Assembly: GCF_025966695.1 (NCBI RefSeq)
Contig: NZ_JAOEIY010000005.1
Span: 310,001 to 374,000 of the forward strand
Length of the DNA stretch: 64,000 bases
Direction: 5' to 3'
From: Stutzerimonas sp. S1
GTDB lineage: Bacteria > Pseudomonadota > Gammaproteobacteria > Pseudomonadales > Pseudomonadaceae
Of this stretch, positions 30,352-41,807 are shown one piece after another. The notes beneath the pieces were generated by a model. That model was not told the DNA's origin, searched no databases, and worked only from the letters and a program-made list of their open reading frames with translations. A program made the position numbers and the translations under genes. Every line of letters begins with the position of its first letter. Position 1 is the first letter of the stretch.

Positions 30352-31854
30352 TCAGCGGACGCTTAGGGCAAAGTCGATGCGCTTGAGCCATTCGGCTTCG
30401 AGCGCGAAATCGGCTTCGGTCAGCGGATTGTCTTGCAGCCAACCGTCGGCGAAGACCACGTCCAGGCTATCGTCGTTGACGCGCAGTCGATACTCCGGCG
30501 CCTGCTGCGGGCCGCGGATGTGGTGGAAGAGAATGGCGAAACGCAGCAGCACGCAGAGCCGAGTCAGCTTGATGCCATCCTCGCAGAGCTCCTCGAACTT
30601 CTGCTTGGGGATGTTGCGTCGGTGACCACGCACCAGCAGCGCCAGCATCTGCTGGTCCTGGCGCGAGAATCCCGGCAGGTCGGAGTGCTCGATCAGATAG
30701 GCGCCGTGCTTGTGGTAGTGGTAATGGGCGATGTCCAGGCCCACTTCATGGATGCGTGCCGCCCAGCCCAGCAGCTCGCGCAGCCATTCGTCATCCAGTC
30801 CCCAGTCTTCGGCGACCTGGTCGAAGGCTTCCAGCGCCTTGGCCTCAACCCGAGCGGCGTGTTCGGCGTCGACGTGATAGCGCTCCATGAGGAAGCTCAG
30901 GGTGCGATCGCGTACATCTTCGCGGTGATGGCGGCCGAGCAGGTCATAGAGCACGCCTTCACGCAGCGCGCCCTCGGAGTGGGTCATGCTGCCCAGCTCG
31001 AGCGCATCGAAGATCGCCTCGAGGATTGCCAGTCCGGCCGGGAACACGCCGCGACGATCCGGCTTGATGCCGTCGATATCGATGCGCTCCACGTCGCCAA
31101 GCTTGAACAGCCGGCGTTTCAGCCAGCCGATGCCTTCGGCCGTGACTTCGCCATTGCTGTAGCCGCCGCTCTTGATCGCCAGGCCGACCGCCCGGATGGT
31201 GCCGGAGGCGCCGATTGACTCCTCCCAGCCAAGCCGGCGTAGCGCGTGCTCGATGCTCATCAGCTCCACGCGTGCCGCGGTGTAGGCCTGTGCGTAGCGC
31301 GCCGGAGTGATCTTGCCGTCGCGGAAGAAACGCTGGGTGTAGCTGACGCAGCCCATCTGCAGGCTTTCGCGCAATTGCGACTCGAAATGCTCGCCAATGA
31401 TGAATTCCGTGCTGCCGCCGCCGATGTCCGCTACCAAGCGCTTGCCGGGGCGACCGGGAAAGGTGTGCGAGACGCCGAGATAGATCAGCCGTGCCTCTTC
31501 GCGACCCGAGATGACCTCGACCTGATGATTGACAATTTCCTCGGCACGGCGGATGAACTCGGCACGGTTGCGTGCTTCGCGCAGGGCGTTGGTGCCGACG
31601 ATACGCACGGCCTCTTGCGGCAGGTGATTGACCAGTTGGGCGAAACGGCGCAGGCACTCGAGGCCGCGTTGCATGGCCGCTTCGTCGAGCAGACGGTTGT
31701 CGTCGATGCCAGCGGCCAATTGGACCTTTTCACCGAGTCGTTCGAGGATGCGCATCTCGCCGTTGTTGGTGCGCGCCAGCACCATGTGGAAGCTGTTGGA
31801 CCCAAGGTCGAGGGCGGCGATCAGTGGATAGGATTCGGCGGAAGTTTGGCGCAT
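30352..31854 (-). CDS. ppx: Exopolyphosphatase
   Basis: Removes terminal phosphate from polyphosphate; the same fold also hydrolyses pppGpp. 500 residues from ATG 31854 ([20 protein letters not shown]). The actin/Hsp70-like ATPase motifs [13 protein letters not shown] and [14 protein letters not shown] are intact. The C-terminal half holds an HD-like domain ([20 protein letters not shown]). It is convergent with ppk, the Pseudomonas arrangement, so synthesis and breakdown are under separate promoters. Divergent from trxA. Confidence 0.96.
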   Translation of the reverse strand: MRQTSAESYPLIAALDLGSNSFHMVLARTNNGEMRILERLGEKVQLAAGIDDNRLLDEAAMQRGLECLRRFAQLVNHLPQEAVRIVGTNALREARNRAEFIRRAEEIVNHQVEVISGREEARLIYLGVSHTFPGRPGKRLVADIGGGSTEFIIGEHFESQLRESLQMGCVSYTQRFFRDGKITPARYAQAYTAARVELMSIEHALRRLGWEESIGASGTIRAVGLAIKSGGYSNGEVTAEGIGWLKRRLFKLGDVERIDIDGIKPDRRGVFPAGLAILEAIFDALELGSMTHSEGALREGVLYDLLGRHHREDVRDRTLSFLMERYHVDAEHAARVEAKALEAFDQVAEDWGLDDEWLRELLGWAARIHEVGLDIAHYHYHKHGAYLIEHSDLPGFSRQDQQMLALLVRGHRRNIPKQKFEELCEDGIKLTRLCVLLRFAILFHHIRGPQQAPEYRLRVNDDSLDVVFADGWLQDNPLTEADFALEAEWLKRIDFALSVR

Positions 31855-32048
31855 GGGGTGGTCTCGATGCAGAACCCCGACATCGTGACACGATCGACAT
31901 TCATCCGCCAACGTGCGCGCGGCTGGTCTTGCCGCAGCCGGACACGTGGCGGACGCGGGTAGGCGGCGGTAACCGGCTGCGGCTTTCGGTCCGCTCGTAG
32001 CCGGGCTATCATGTCGACCACTTTCCGTTCCGACCCTGGAGAACATCC

Positions 32049-32375
32049 ATGAGCGAATACATCAACAATGTCAGCGACAGCAGCTTCGAGCAGGACGTCC
32101 TCCAGGCGGACGGCCCCGTGCTGGTCGATTACTGGGCTGAGTGGTGCGGCCCGTGCAAGATGATCGCTCCGGTCCTCGACGAGATCGCCAAGGATTACGA
32201 GGGCAAGCTGAAGGTTTGCAAACTGAACATCGACGAAAACCAGGAAACCCCGCCTAAATATGGCGTGCGTGGCATCCCGACGCTGATGCTGTTCAAGAAT
32301 GGTAACGTCGAAGCCACCAAGGTTGGCGCACTGTCGAAGTCGCAGCTTGCGGCGTTCCTCGACAGCAATATCTGA
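32049..32375 (+). CDS. trxA: Thioredoxin 1
   Basis: A 108-residue disulfide reductase with the active site WCGPCK (C33, C36) and the cis-proline loop [11 protein letters not shown]. It reduces ribonucleotide reductase, PAPS reductase and others. A TATCAT at 32007-32012 could be its -10 element. A rho-independent terminator follows immediately, and the rho gene lies further downstream, as in most gammaproteobacteria. Confidence 0.98.
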   Translation: MSEYINNVSDSSFEQDVLQADGPVLVDYWAEWCGPCKMIAPVLDEIAKDYEGKLKVCKLNIDENQETPPKYGVRGIPTLMLFKNGNVEATKVGALSKSQLAAFLDSNI

Positions 32376-32394
32376 TACGACCCGCTGTGCCCGA

Positions 32395-32421
32395 AGCCCT
32401 CGCAGATGTGAGGGCTTTTTT
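32395..32421 (+). terminator. Rho-independent terminator of trxA
   Basis: AGCCCTC (32395-32401) pairs with GAGGGCT (32410-32416), followed by six T residues. The stretch from here to 32603 is the rho leader; I see no gene in it. Confidence 0.9.
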
Positions 32422-32603
32422 CATTCCAGGGTGGACGCTTCTTCTGTGCGGTGCTAAATTCGGCCCCGCGATCATTTCTTCGATCGCCCTCTGCATGCCG
32501 TCGCCGACGCACTTCAGCCTCTAAAAGCACAACGAATCCGTTCGTCTCCTGCTGCGCGGCTTCTCAAGCTAATCGCTGTCTACATCCTTCCTGATCTCTT
32601 TCT

Positions 32604-33863
<1,260 letters not shown>

Positions 33864-33882
33864 GCGGCTCGTCGTTGCCAAC

Positions 33883-33904
33883 AAGGCCGGGGAAACCCGG
33901 CCTT
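33883..33904 (+). terminator. Terminator of rho
   Basis: AAGGCCGGG and CCCGGCCTT form a 9-bp stem with a GAAA tetraloop, 20 bases past the rho stop. The following CGTCTGTCTG is only moderately U-rich. Confidence 0.8.
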
Positions 33905-33986
33905 CGTCTGTCTGCAGGTTTTGGATATTCCGACGCCGGGGCTAAACTTTGCGCCCCGACCCTGCCGGCCCATGCGAGGCTCAAGC

Positions 33987-35453
33987 ATGCAGTATCGCGA
34001 TCTGCGCGACTTTATCAGCGGCCTAGAAAAACGCGGTGAGCTCAAGCGCGTCAAGGCTGCTGTCTCTCCCGTCCTGGAAATGACCGAAATCTGTGACCGC
34101 ACCTTGCGCAAGCAGGGTCCGGCGCTGCTTTTCGAAAATCCAACCGGTTTCGACATGCCGGTGCTCGGCAATCTGTTCGGCACGCCGGGACGGGTTGCCC
34201 TCGGCATGGGCGCCGAGGATGTCGGCGAACTGCGCGAGATCGGCAAGCTGCTAGCCTTCCTCAAGGAGCCGGAGCCGCCCAAGGGGCTGAAGGATGCCTG
34301 GAGCAAGCTGCCGATCTACAAGAAGGTCATCAGCATGGCGCCCAAGGTGCTCAAGGATGCGCCCTGCCAGGAAGTGATCCTCGAGGACGACGATGTCGAT
34401 CTGGCGAAGATTCCGGTGCAACACTGCTGGCCGGGCGATGCGGCGCCATTGATCACCTGGGGCCTGACCATCACCAAGGGCCCGAACAAGGAGCGGCAGA
34501 ACCTCGGCATCTACCGCCAGCAGGTCATCGGTCGCAACAAGGTGATCATGCGCTGGCTGAGCCATCGCGGCGGAGCGCTGGATTTCCGCGAATGGTGCGA
34601 GAAGTACCCGGATCGCCCGTATCCGGTGGCGGTGGCGTTGGGTGCCGATCCGGCGACCATTCTCGGTGCGGTCACGCCGGTGCCGGACACCCTTTCCGAA
34701 TACGCTTTCGCCGGCCTGCTGCGCGGCTCGCGCACCGAGCTGGTCAAGGCAATTGGCTCCGATCTGCAGGTGCCGGCCTACGCGGAGATCGTTCTCGAGG
34801 GGCACATCTATCCCGGAGAAATGGCCGACGAAGGGCCCTACGGCGACCACACCGGCTATTACAACGAGGTGGACCGCTTCCCGGTGTTCACCGTCGAGCG
34901 CATTACCCATCGCAAGAACCCGATCTACCACAGCACCTATACCGGCCGTCCGCCGGATGAGCCGGCCGTCCTCGGCGTGGCGCTGAATGAAGTGTTCGTG
35001 CCGATCTTGCAGAAGCAGTTCCCTGAGATCGTCGATTTCTACCTGCCGCCAGAAGGCTGTTCGTACCGCATGGCGGTGGTGACCATGAAGAAGCAGTACC
35101 CGGGCCACGCCAAGCGGGTGATGCTCGGCGTGTGGAGCTTCTTGCGCCAGTTCATGTACACCAAGTTCGTCATCGTCACCGACGACGACATCAATGCCCG
35201 CGACTGGAACGACGTGATCTGGGCCATTACCACGCGCATGGACCCCAAGCGTGACACGGTGATGATCGATAACACGCCGATCGACTACCTGGATTTTGCT
35301 TCGCCGATCTCCGGTCTGGGCTCGAAGATGGGCCTGGATGCGACGCATAAATGGCCGGGCGAGACCAACCGCGAATGGGGCCGGGCCATCGTCCAGGACC
35401 CGGCGGTCAAGCAGCGGGTCGATGAACTCTGGTCGCAGCTGGGTATCGACTGA
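33987..35453 (+). CDS. ubiD: 4-hydroxy-3-polyprenylbenzoate decarboxylase UbiD
   Basis: Removes the carboxyl group in ubiquinone synthesis, using the prenylated flavin (prFMN) made by UbiX. 488 residues, the usual size. ATG 33987 gives [20 protein letters not shown], the canonical start. Conserved parts include [17 protein letters not shown], the segment [20 protein letters not shown] and [15 protein letters not shown]. The adjacent downstream gene is a flavin reductase, recalling the ubiD-fre pair of E. coli; that neighbour could supply reduced FMN. Confidence 0.97.
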   Translation: MQYRDLRDFISGLEKRGELKRVKAAVSPVLEMTEICDRTLRKQGPALLFENPTGFDMPVLGNLFGTPGRVALGMGAEDVGELREIGKLLAFLKEPEPPKGLKDAWSKLPIYKKVISMAPKVLKDAPCQEVILEDDDVDLAKIPVQHCWPGDAAPLITWGLTITKGPNKERQNLGIYRQQVIGRNKVIMRWLSHRGGALDFREWCEKYPDRPYPVAVALGADPATILGAVTPVPDTLSEYAFAGLLRGSRTELVKAIGSDLQVPAYAEIVLEGHIYPGEMADEGPYGDHTGYYNEVDRFPVFTVERITHRKNPIYHSTYTGRPPDEPAVLGVALNEVFVPILQKQFPEIVDFYLPPEGCSYRMAVVTMKKQYPGHAKRVMLGVWSFLRQFMYTKFVIVTDDDINARDWNDVIWAITTRMDPKRDTVMIDNTPIDYLDFASPISGLGSKMGLDATHKWPGETNREWGRAIVQDPAVKQRVDELWSQLGID

Positions 35454-35526
35454 CATAACCGAAGAGGCGGGCCCGAGCTCGCCCGAAGCCTTGACGGGTT
35501 TTCCCGTTCACTGAAAAGACGTGCAG

Positions 35527-36498
35527 ATGAAAGTTACCTTGCAGCCATCCGGCGCCGTACTCGAAGTTCGGCCCGGCGAACGCATCCTCGACGCTGCCAA
35601 GCGGCTGGGCTACGAATGCCCGCAAAGCTGTCGCAACGGCAATTGCCATATCTGTGCCTCGCTACTGGTCGAAGGGCGCGTGCGCCAGGACGGCGAGGTG
35701 CGCGATCACGGCGAGCTGCTGGCCTGCATGGCCGAGCCGCTGGAAGACTGTGTGCTGCATTGGGACGGTGTGCTGGCGCCCGGCGAGCTGCCGGTGCGCG
35801 AGCTGAGCTGCCAGCTCAGCGGCTATGAGGATGTGGGTGGCGACGTGGTGCGCCTACGCCTGCGTCTGCCGGCCGGGCGTCAACCGCGCTACCACGCCGG
35901 CCAGTACCTGTTATTGCAGCGCGAGGACGGCGAATGGTCGGCCTTCTCCCTGGCCTCGGCGCCGGGCAGCGGCCGCGAGCTGGAGCTGCACGTGCTGGCG
36001 CGCGAGGAATCGGCCATCGAGCTGCTGGCCTTCCTGCGTCGCCAGGGCTTCGCGCGAATCCAGATGCCCTTCGGCGACACGCACCTAGCCGAGCTGCCGG
36101 ACGGCCCGCTGGTGCTGGTCGCCGCCGGCACCGGCATGGCGCAGATGCACAGCCTGATCGAATATTGCCGCGCTACCGGTTTCCCGCATCCGGTGCATCT
36201 GTACTGGGGGGTGCGGCGGCCAGAGGACTTCTATCGGCTACCGCATTGGGAAGAGTGGCAGGGCATGAGCAATCTGCATCTGCACCGCGTCGTCAGCGAC
36301 GTCTGCGGCTGGGAAGGGCGCTGCGGGATGCTGCATGAAGCGATTCGCGAGGACTTCAGCGATCTCAAGCCGTTGCATATCTACGCCAGCGGCTCGCCAG
36401 CGATGGTCTACGGCACCCTGGATGCGCTGGTGGAAGCCGGGATGGATCCGCACCAGATGCGTGCCGACGTGTTCGCCTACGCACCGCGCGAGGCTTGA
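35527..36498 (+). CDS. Ferredoxin-flavin/NAD(P)H reductase fusion (Fre-like)
   Basis: A 323-residue protein. Residues 1-90 are a plant-type [2Fe-2S] domain with CRNGNCHIC and a fourth cysteine in LLACMAEP. Residues about 95-320 are a ferredoxin-reductase-type FAD/NAD(P)H module (AGQYLLLQREDGEWSAFSLASAPG; GPLVLVAAGTGMAQMHSLIE) very similar in plan to E. coli Fre, which also follows ubiD. It probably moves electrons from NAD(P)H to flavin or a partner protein; the Fe-S domain is extra compared with Fre. ATG 35527 is preferred; GTG 35521 is possible. Confidence 0.85.
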   Translation: MKVTLQPSGAVLEVRPGERILDAAKRLGYECPQSCRNGNCHICASLLVEGRVRQDGEVRDHGELLACMAEPLEDCVLHWDGVLAPGELPVRELSCQLSGYEDVGGDVVRLRLRLPAGRQPRYHAGQYLLLQREDGEWSAFSLASAPGSGRELELHVLAREESAIELLAFLRRQGFARIQMPFGDTHLAELPDGPLVLVAAGTGMAQMHSLIEYCRATGFPHPVHLYWGVRRPEDFYRLPHWEEWQGMSNLHLHRVVSDVCGWEGRCGMLHEAIREDFSDLKPLHIYASGSPAMVYGTLDALVEAGMDPHQMRADVFAYAPREA

Positions 36499-36522
36499 CC
36501 GGGTTGGTGTACCTGCAGACAG

Positions 36523-36550
36523 AAAAACGCCGGGTCGAGCCCGGCGTTTT
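36523..36550. terminator. Bidirectional terminator
   Basis: AAAACGCCGGG and CCCGGCGTTTT pair around a TCGAG loop between two convergent genes. The A and T runs on both sides give a U tract in each direction. Confidence 0.9.
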
Positions 36551-36554
36551 CAGT

Positions 36555-37223
36555 TCAGCGCGTCTGGCGCTGTTGTAGCAGCAGGTTCTTGTAGCCGCTG
36601 GCGGCGAGCGTCTTCTGCGCCGCGCTCAGCTGCTCGCGGCTGGCGTACGGGCCAACCAGGACCCGATACCAGGGCTCATCGCGAACCTTGACATTCTCTA
36701 CGCGCACGTCCTGACCGAGCAGGATGATCTGTGCGCGTACCTTTTCTGCTTCAGCCTGCTTGCGGAACGAGCCCGCTTGAAGGAAGAACTGCGTGACCGG
36801 TGCCTTCGCTACGGTTGGTGGCGGCGGTGGCACCTTGCCGCTAAGGGCTGCCATCGCCCGGGCCTCATCAATCTTGGCCGCCTCCTCGGGCGTCACTGGC
36901 TTGCTTGGTGGCGGTTCCGGCTGCTTGGTCTCCGGCGGCAGGATCACCTCGGACTCCGGCAGCAGGGTATAGAAATCGTACTTCGGCTTGCTCGGCTGTT
37001 CGCTAACCGGGGCACTGCGCTTGGGCTGCTCCTTGGCTGCGGTCTTGGATGGCTTGTCGCGCTTTACCTCGTCGCCGCCGGGCTCCAAACTCGCCAGAAA
37101 GACGATAAAGCCGCCGATCACCAAACCACAGGCAAGCCAGACCCATCCGGGCACGGCCTTCTTCGCGGGCGCCTGATAGCGGCTGGCGCCCCGGCGCGGG
37201 GCCGGTTTCTTCCTGGCGGCCAC
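36555..37223 (-). CDS. SPOR-domain protein, FtsN-like
   Basis: A 222-residue bitopic inner-membrane protein. A short basic cytoplasmic part (MAARKKPAPRRGASRYQAPA) precedes one membrane helix (VWLACGLVIGGFIVFLASL, about residues 28-46). A Pro/Lys/Glu-rich linker then leads to a C-terminal SPOR domain (VTQFFLQAGSFRKQAEAEKV onward, about 140-220) that binds denuded peptidoglycan at the septum. FtsN or an FtsN-like role is likely from the position next to argS/priA. Its start abuts the argS stop exactly, so the two are co-transcribed. Confidence 0.9.
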   Translation of the reverse strand: MAARKKPAPRRGASRYQAPAKKAVPGWVWLACGLVIGGFIVFLASLEPGGDEVKRDKPSKTAAKEQPKRSAPVSEQPSKPKYDFYTLLPESEVILPPETKQPEPPPSKPVTPEEAAKIDEARAMAALSGKVPPPPPTVAKAPVTQFFLQAGSFRKQAEAEKVRAQIILLGQDVRVENVKVRDEPWYRVLVGPYASREQLSAAQKTLAASGYKNLLLQQRQTR

Positions 37224-38963
37224 TTACATCCGCTCCAGCGTTTCCAGGCCAAGCAACTCGAGGCCCCGCTTGAGCGTGCGTCCGGTCAGCGCGGCGAGGC
37301 GCAGGCGACTCTGCTGCACGGCCTGATCGTCTGCGCTGAGGATTGGGCAGTTCTCATAGAAACTGGAGAACAACCCGGCCAGGTCGTACAGATAGGTGCA
37401 TAGCAGGTGTGGTTCGCCCTTCTCGCCAACACTGTTCAGCACTTCGCCAAACTGCGCGAGCTTGGCGGCCAGCGCCAGTTCCTGTTCGGCCTCGAGCTGG
37501 ATGTGTCCGGCGATCTCGTCGATGCCCTTGCCCAGCTTGCGGAACACGCTGGCCACACGAGTGTAGGCATACAGCAGGTAGGGGGCGGTGTTGCCCTCGA
37601 AGCTCAGCATCAGCTCGAAGTTGAAGCGGTAGTCGCTGGTGCGGTGCTTGGACAGGTCGGCGTACTTGACCGCGCCGATGCCAACGGCGCGGGCGATCCT
37701 GCGCAGCTCGGCTTCGCCAAGGTCAGGATTCTTGCTTTTCACCAGGGTATAGGCGCGCTGCTCGGCCTCGTCGAGTAGATCGACCAGCTTGACCGTGCCG
37801 CCGTCGCGGGTCTTGAACGGGCGGCCGTCGGCGCCGTTCATGGTGCCGAAGCCCATGTGTTCGAGGTCCATGCCCGGATGGACGAAACCGGCGCGGCGCG
37901 CCACCTCGAAGGCCATCTGGAAGTGCAGGGCCTGGCGTTGGTCGACGAAGTACAGGGCGCGGTCGGCGTGCAGCACCTGGCTGCGGTAGCGCATGGCCGC
38001 CAGGTCGGTGGTGGCGTAGAGGTAACCGCCGCCGGCCTTCTGCACGATCACCGGCAGCGGGTTGCCTTCGGCGTTCTTGAACTCATCGAGAAACACGCAT
38101 TGTGCGCCGTCGCTCTCGCTGAGCAGCCCCTTGGCCTTGAGTTCGGCGACGATCTGCGGCAGGTCGGTGTTGTAGGCGCTTTCGCCGCGCACATCGGCCG
38201 GGCTCAACTTGACGCCGAGGCGGTCGTAGACCTTCTGGCAGTGTGACAGGGAAACGTCGTTGAAACGCTGCCAGAGGTTCAGGCACTCGGCGTCGCCGGC
38301 TTGCAGCTTGACTACCAGTGCGCGGGCACGGTCAGCGAACTCGGCGGAGTCGTCGAAGCGCTGCTTGGCGGCACGGTAGAACTGCTCGAGATCGGCCAGC
38401 TCGCTCTCGGCGGCCGTCGGATTTTCTTCGAGGTAAGCCAGCAGCATGCCGAATTGGGTGCCCCAGTCGCCGACGTGGTTCTGGCGAATCACCTCGTCAC
38501 CGAGGAACTCCAGCACGCGGGCCACCGCATCGCCGATGATGGTCGAGCGCAGGTGGCCGACGTGCATTTCCTTGGCCAGGTTTGGCGAGGACAGGTCGAC
38601 CACTACGCGCTGGACGGTGCCGCTCTTGCACACACCGATCTGTGTATCGGCCAGTGCGGCCTCCAGGCGTCCGGCCAGGGCGTCGCTGTTCTGAAAGAAG
38701 TTGAGAAAACCCGGTCCAGCGATCTCTACCTTGCTGACGGCAGCGTCGGCCGGCAGTGCAGCGATGACTTTCTCGGCCAGCTCGCGCGGCTTCATACCGG
38801 CCGGTTTGGCCAGCATCATCGCGATGTTGCTGGCAAAGTCGCCGTGGCTCTTGTCCTTGGTGTTTTCCACCTGGATCGCCGGCGTCAGTCCTTCGGGCAA
38901 CACGCCTTCGGCGGTCAGGCGGTCGAGGGCTTGCTGGATCAGGTGGCGAATGCTGTCTTTCAT
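37224..38963 (-). CDS. argS: Arginyl-tRNA synthetase
   Basis: Charges tRNA-Arg. 579 residues, full length. ATG 38963 gives [20 protein letters not shown]. The class I HIGH-type motif is [12 protein letters not shown] inside [16 protein letters not shown]. The KMSK position is degenerate, as usual in ArgRS ([11 protein letters not shown]). The C-terminal anticodon-binding domain ends with [11 protein letters not shown]. It sits between priA (upstream, 131-base gap) and the SPOR gene. Confidence 0.98.
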   Translation of the reverse strand: MKDSIRHLIQQALDRLTAEGVLPEGLTPAIQVENTKDKSHGDFASNIAMMLAKPAGMKPRELAEKVIAALPADAAVSKVEIAGPGFLNFFQNSDALAGRLEAALADTQIGVCKSGTVQRVVVDLSSPNLAKEMHVGHLRSTIIGDAVARVLEFLGDEVIRQNHVGDWGTQFGMLLAYLEENPTAAESELADLEQFYRAAKQRFDDSAEFADRARALVVKLQAGDAECLNLWQRFNDVSLSHCQKVYDRLGVKLSPADVRGESAYNTDLPQIVAELKAKGLLSESDGAQCVFLDEFKNAEGNPLPVIVQKAGGGYLYATTDLAAMRYRSQVLHADRALYFVDQRQALHFQMAFEVARRAGFVHPGMDLEHMGFGTMNGADGRPFKTRDGGTVKLVDLLDEAEQRAYTLVKSKNPDLGEAELRRIARAVGIGAVKYADLSKHRTSDYRFNFELMLSFEGNTAPYLLYAYTRVASVFRKLGKGIDEIAGHIQLEAEQELALAAKLAQFGEVLNSVGEKGEPHLLCTYLYDLAGLFSSFYENCPILSADDQAVQQSRLRLAALTGRTLKRGLELLGLETLERM

Positions 38964-39094
38964 GGTCGGCTCGGTCGGCAAGAGTGCGCGAAAACTCGGC
39001 ATTATCGGGGGGCGGCGGCTCTCGCTTCAAGCCGCAGGGGCGTTGGTCGCCGGGAAAAATCGCTTTTTGCGCTACTCGGTGACGGGCCGGGCTG

Positions 39095-41317
39095 TCAGAA
39101 CAGGTCGATGGGATCGACGTCCAGCGACCAGCGCACGGCACGGCTGTTCGGTAGCAGCTCGAGCTGCGGCAGCCAGGTGGCCATCAGGCGATGCAGCGCC
39201 GCGCGTGCGTTACCCTGCAGCAGAAGTTGCGCGCGGTAGCGGCCGGCCCGGCGTTCCATGGGCGCAGGAACCGGACCGAGCAGTTCGATGCCGCTGAGCT
39301 GCAATTCGTCCAGCAAGTGTTCGGCGGCGTTGCAAGCTTGTTCGAGAAAGTCTTCCGCCTGACCGGGCTTGTGCGCCTCCGCGCGCAGCAGTGCCAAATG
39401 GCTGAACGGAGGCAGCCCGGCGGCGCGGCGTTCGGAGAGCGCTTGCTCGGCAAAGGCGAAGTAACCCTGCTCGGTCAACTGCACCAGCAATGGGTGATCG
39501 GCGAGGTGGGTCTGGATGATGACCTTGCCCGGTTCTTCCGCGCGCCCGGCGCGCCCGGCAACCTGGACGATCAGCTGGGCCATGCGCTCGCTGGCACGGA
39601 AATCCGCCGAGAACAGCCCGCCATCTGCGTCGAGAATTGCCACCAGTGTCACGCGCGGAAAGTGATGGCCCTTGGCGAGCATCTGCGTACCGACCAGTAG
39701 ACATGGCTCGCCGCGGTTGATGGTGCTGAACAGCTGCTCCATGGAGCCCTTGCGCGCGGTGCTGTCGCGATCGATGCGCAGTACCGGATAGTCGGGGAAC
39801 AGAACGCCGAGCCGTTCTTCGGCTCGTTCGGTGCCCGCGCCGACGGGGCGCAGATCGACCTTGCCGCACTCTGGGCAATTGCTCGGTGGTCGTTCCACGT
39901 GACCGCAGTGATGGCAGCGCAGCTCGTTATGGCGCTGGTGCAGTGTCATCCGCGCGTCGCACCTGGGGCATTGGCTGAGCCAGCCGCAGTCATGGCACAG
40001 CAGTGTCGGTGCAAAGCCTCGTCGGTTGAGAAATACCAGCACTTGCTGTCCTGCCGCCAGCGTCTGCGCAATGGCCTGTTGTAGCGGCCCGGAAATGCCC
40101 GAATCGAGCGGTCGACTCTTGATGTCCAGACGCAGAAAGCGTGGCGGCTGGGCGCCGCCGGCGCGCCGGGTCAGCTTGAGCAGGGCATAGCGGCCGCTGT
40201 GGGCGTTGTGCAGGCTTTCCAGGGATGGCGTCGCCGAGCCGAGCAGGATTGGCAGGTTCTCCTGGCGCGCGCGCAATAGCGCGAGGTCGCGAGCGTGATA
40301 GCGCAGGCCCTCTTGCTGCTTGTAAGAGGCGTCATGCTCCTCGTCGATGATGATCAGTCCGGGATTCTTCATCGGTGTGAACAGCGCCGAGCGAGTGCCG
40401 ATGATGATGTCCGCCTCTCCATCGCGCGCCGCGATCCAAGCATCCAGGCGCTCGCGATCATTCACATTGGAGTGCAGCAGGGCGATGCGGGCGTTGAAGC
40501 GTTTCTCGAAGCGCGCCACGGTTTGCGGACCGAGATTGATTTCCGGAATCAGCACCAGCGCCTGCTTGCCGGCCTCAAGGACTTGGTGGATCAGTTGCAG
40601 GTAGACCTCGGTCTTGCCGCTGCCGGTGACGCCAGCGAGGAGGAAAGCCTGGAAACCGCCGAGACCTGCGCGCACCGCTTCAAACGCGGCGCGTTGTTCG
40701 CTGTTGAGTGACAGCTCCGACTGCAGCAGCCAGCTGCCGCTGTGGCTCCGCGGTTGACTGATACGCCGGCTCTCGACCCGTAGAAGGCGTTTCTCCAGCA
40801 GCAGGTCGAGGCTGTCTTTGTTCAGCTGCAACTTACCGAGCAGGCTGTGCGGGACGCCGTGAGGATGCTGGGCAATAGTCTTCAGTGCGTCGCGCTGGCG
40901 CGGGGCGCGCGCCAGCCGCGGATCATCGGCGCGCGCGCCTTCAATCACCTGCCAGAATCGCTCTTGCCGCGCCTCGGCAGGCTCGCCTTGGCGTAGCAGC
41001 GCCGGCAAGGCCCAGCTGAATGTGTCACCGAGGCTGTGCTGGTAATACTGCGCGGTCCATAAGCACAGCCTGAACAGCGCCGCCGGCAGCGGCGATTGGC
41101 TATCGAGCAGTTCAAGCGCCGGCTTGAGCTTCTCCTCCGGCACCTCGCTGTGCGTGGCCAGCTCCACCAGCACGCCGACCAGCTCGCGCCGGCCGAAGGA
41201 TACGCGTAGGCGCATACCTGGCTGCAGCACGACAGGCTCGATACCGGCCGGTGGCAGGTAGTCGAACAGGCGGCGCAGCGGCGAGGGCAGGGCGAGACGG
41301 AGGATGGTCGTGGGCAC
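39095..41317 (-). CDS. priA: Primosomal protein N' (replication restart helicase PriA)
   Basis: A 740-residue 3'-5' helicase that reloads the replisome at stalled forks. GTG 41317 gives VPTTILRLALPSPLRRLFDY, matching Pseudomonas PriA; frames upstream of it lack homology. Walker A is GVTGSGKTEVYLQL, with a DEEHD box (IIIDEEHDASYKQQEG). The zinc-binding region has paired cysteines (LCHDCGWLSQCPRCDARM, RCHHCGHVERPPSNCPECGK). It is divergent from rpmE. Confidence 0.97.
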   Translation of the reverse strand: MPTTILRLALPSPLRRLFDYLPPAGIEPVVLQPGMRLRVSFGRRELVGVLVELATHSEVPEEKLKPALELLDSQSPLPAALFRLCLWTAQYYQHSLGDTFSWALPALLRQGEPAEARQERFWQVIEGARADDPRLARAPRQRDALKTIAQHPHGVPHSLLGKLQLNKDSLDLLLEKRLLRVESRRISQPRSHSGSWLLQSELSLNSEQRAAFEAVRAGLGGFQAFLLAGVTGSGKTEVYLQLIHQVLEAGKQALVLIPEINLGPQTVARFEKRFNARIALLHSNVNDRERLDAWIAARDGEADIIIGTRSALFTPMKNPGLIIIDEEHDASYKQQEGLRYHARDLALLRARQENLPILLGSATPSLESLHNAHSGRYALLKLTRRAGGAQPPRFLRLDIKSRPLDSGISGPLQQAIAQTLAAGQQVLVFLNRRGFAPTLLCHDCGWLSQCPRCDARMTLHQRHNELRCHHCGHVERPPSNCPECGKVDLRPVGAGTERAEERLGVLFPDYPVLRIDRDSTARKGSMEQLFSTINRGEPCLLVGTQMLAKGHHFPRVTLVAILDADGGLFSADFRASERMAQLIVQVAGRAGRAEEPGKVIIQTHLADHPLLVQLTEQGYFAFAEQALSERRAAGLPPFSHLALLRAEAHKPGQAEDFLEQACNAAEHLLDELQLSGIELLGPVPAPMERRAGRYRAQLLLQGNARAALHRLMATWLPQLELLPNSRAVRWSLDVDPIDLF

Positions 41318-41478
41318 GCGAAGATCCCTGGTTGAAGGGCGCCGATGGTAAACGATCAGTGCATGTGCTGCTGTGTTGTTATGGAGCTGCGCATGCCGGG
41401 CTGGCGGGCTGCGATGAGCGTGGTTTCCGCCGCCCTGCATGGGGTGGGAAGTCTGCGTTCGGCCACGACGGCCTGCGC

Positions 41479-41506
41479 TTGCATCACATAAGGGCTCTGG
41501 TATGAT
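41479..41506 (+). promoter_or_regulatory. Putative sigma-70 promoter of rpmE
   Basis: TTGCAT (41479-41484) and TATGAT (41501-41506) with a 16-base spacer, 69 bases ahead of the rpmE start. The -10 matches five of six consensus bases, the -35 about half. Confidence 0.5.
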
Positions 41507-41574
41507 TCGCGCCCTACTTCGTGCGGTACTCGACATAGGGTCGGGTGGCGGCACGCAATCCTAGAGGATTCACC

Positions 41575-41787
41575 ATGAAAGCCGATATCCATCCTACGTA
41601 CGTAGAAATCGAAGCCACCTGCAGCTGCGGCAATGTCATCAAGACCCGCTCCACGCTGGCCAAGAATCTGAACATCGACGTGTGCTCCGAGTGCCACCCG
41701 TTCTACACCGGCAAGCAGAAAGTGCTGGATACCGGCGGCCGTATCGATCGCTTCAAGCAGCGTTTCGGCGTTTTCGGCGCCAAATAA
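41575..41787 (+). CDS. rpmE: 50S ribosomal protein L31, zinc-binding type
   Basis: A 70-residue ribosomal protein. ATG 41575 ([20 protein letters not shown]) follows GAGGATTCACC. The four zinc ligands CSC and CSEC are present, so this is the zinc-containing C+ form; a zinc-free paralogue, if any, would lie elsewhere. The secreted nuclease gene starts 20 bases downstream on the same strand. Confidence 0.98.
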   Translation: MKADIHPTYVEIEATCSCGNVIKTRSTLAKNLNIDVCSECHPFYTGKQKVLDTGGRIDRFKQRFGVFGAK

Positions 41788-41807
41788 GCTGGCGTATCGG
41801 GAATCCC

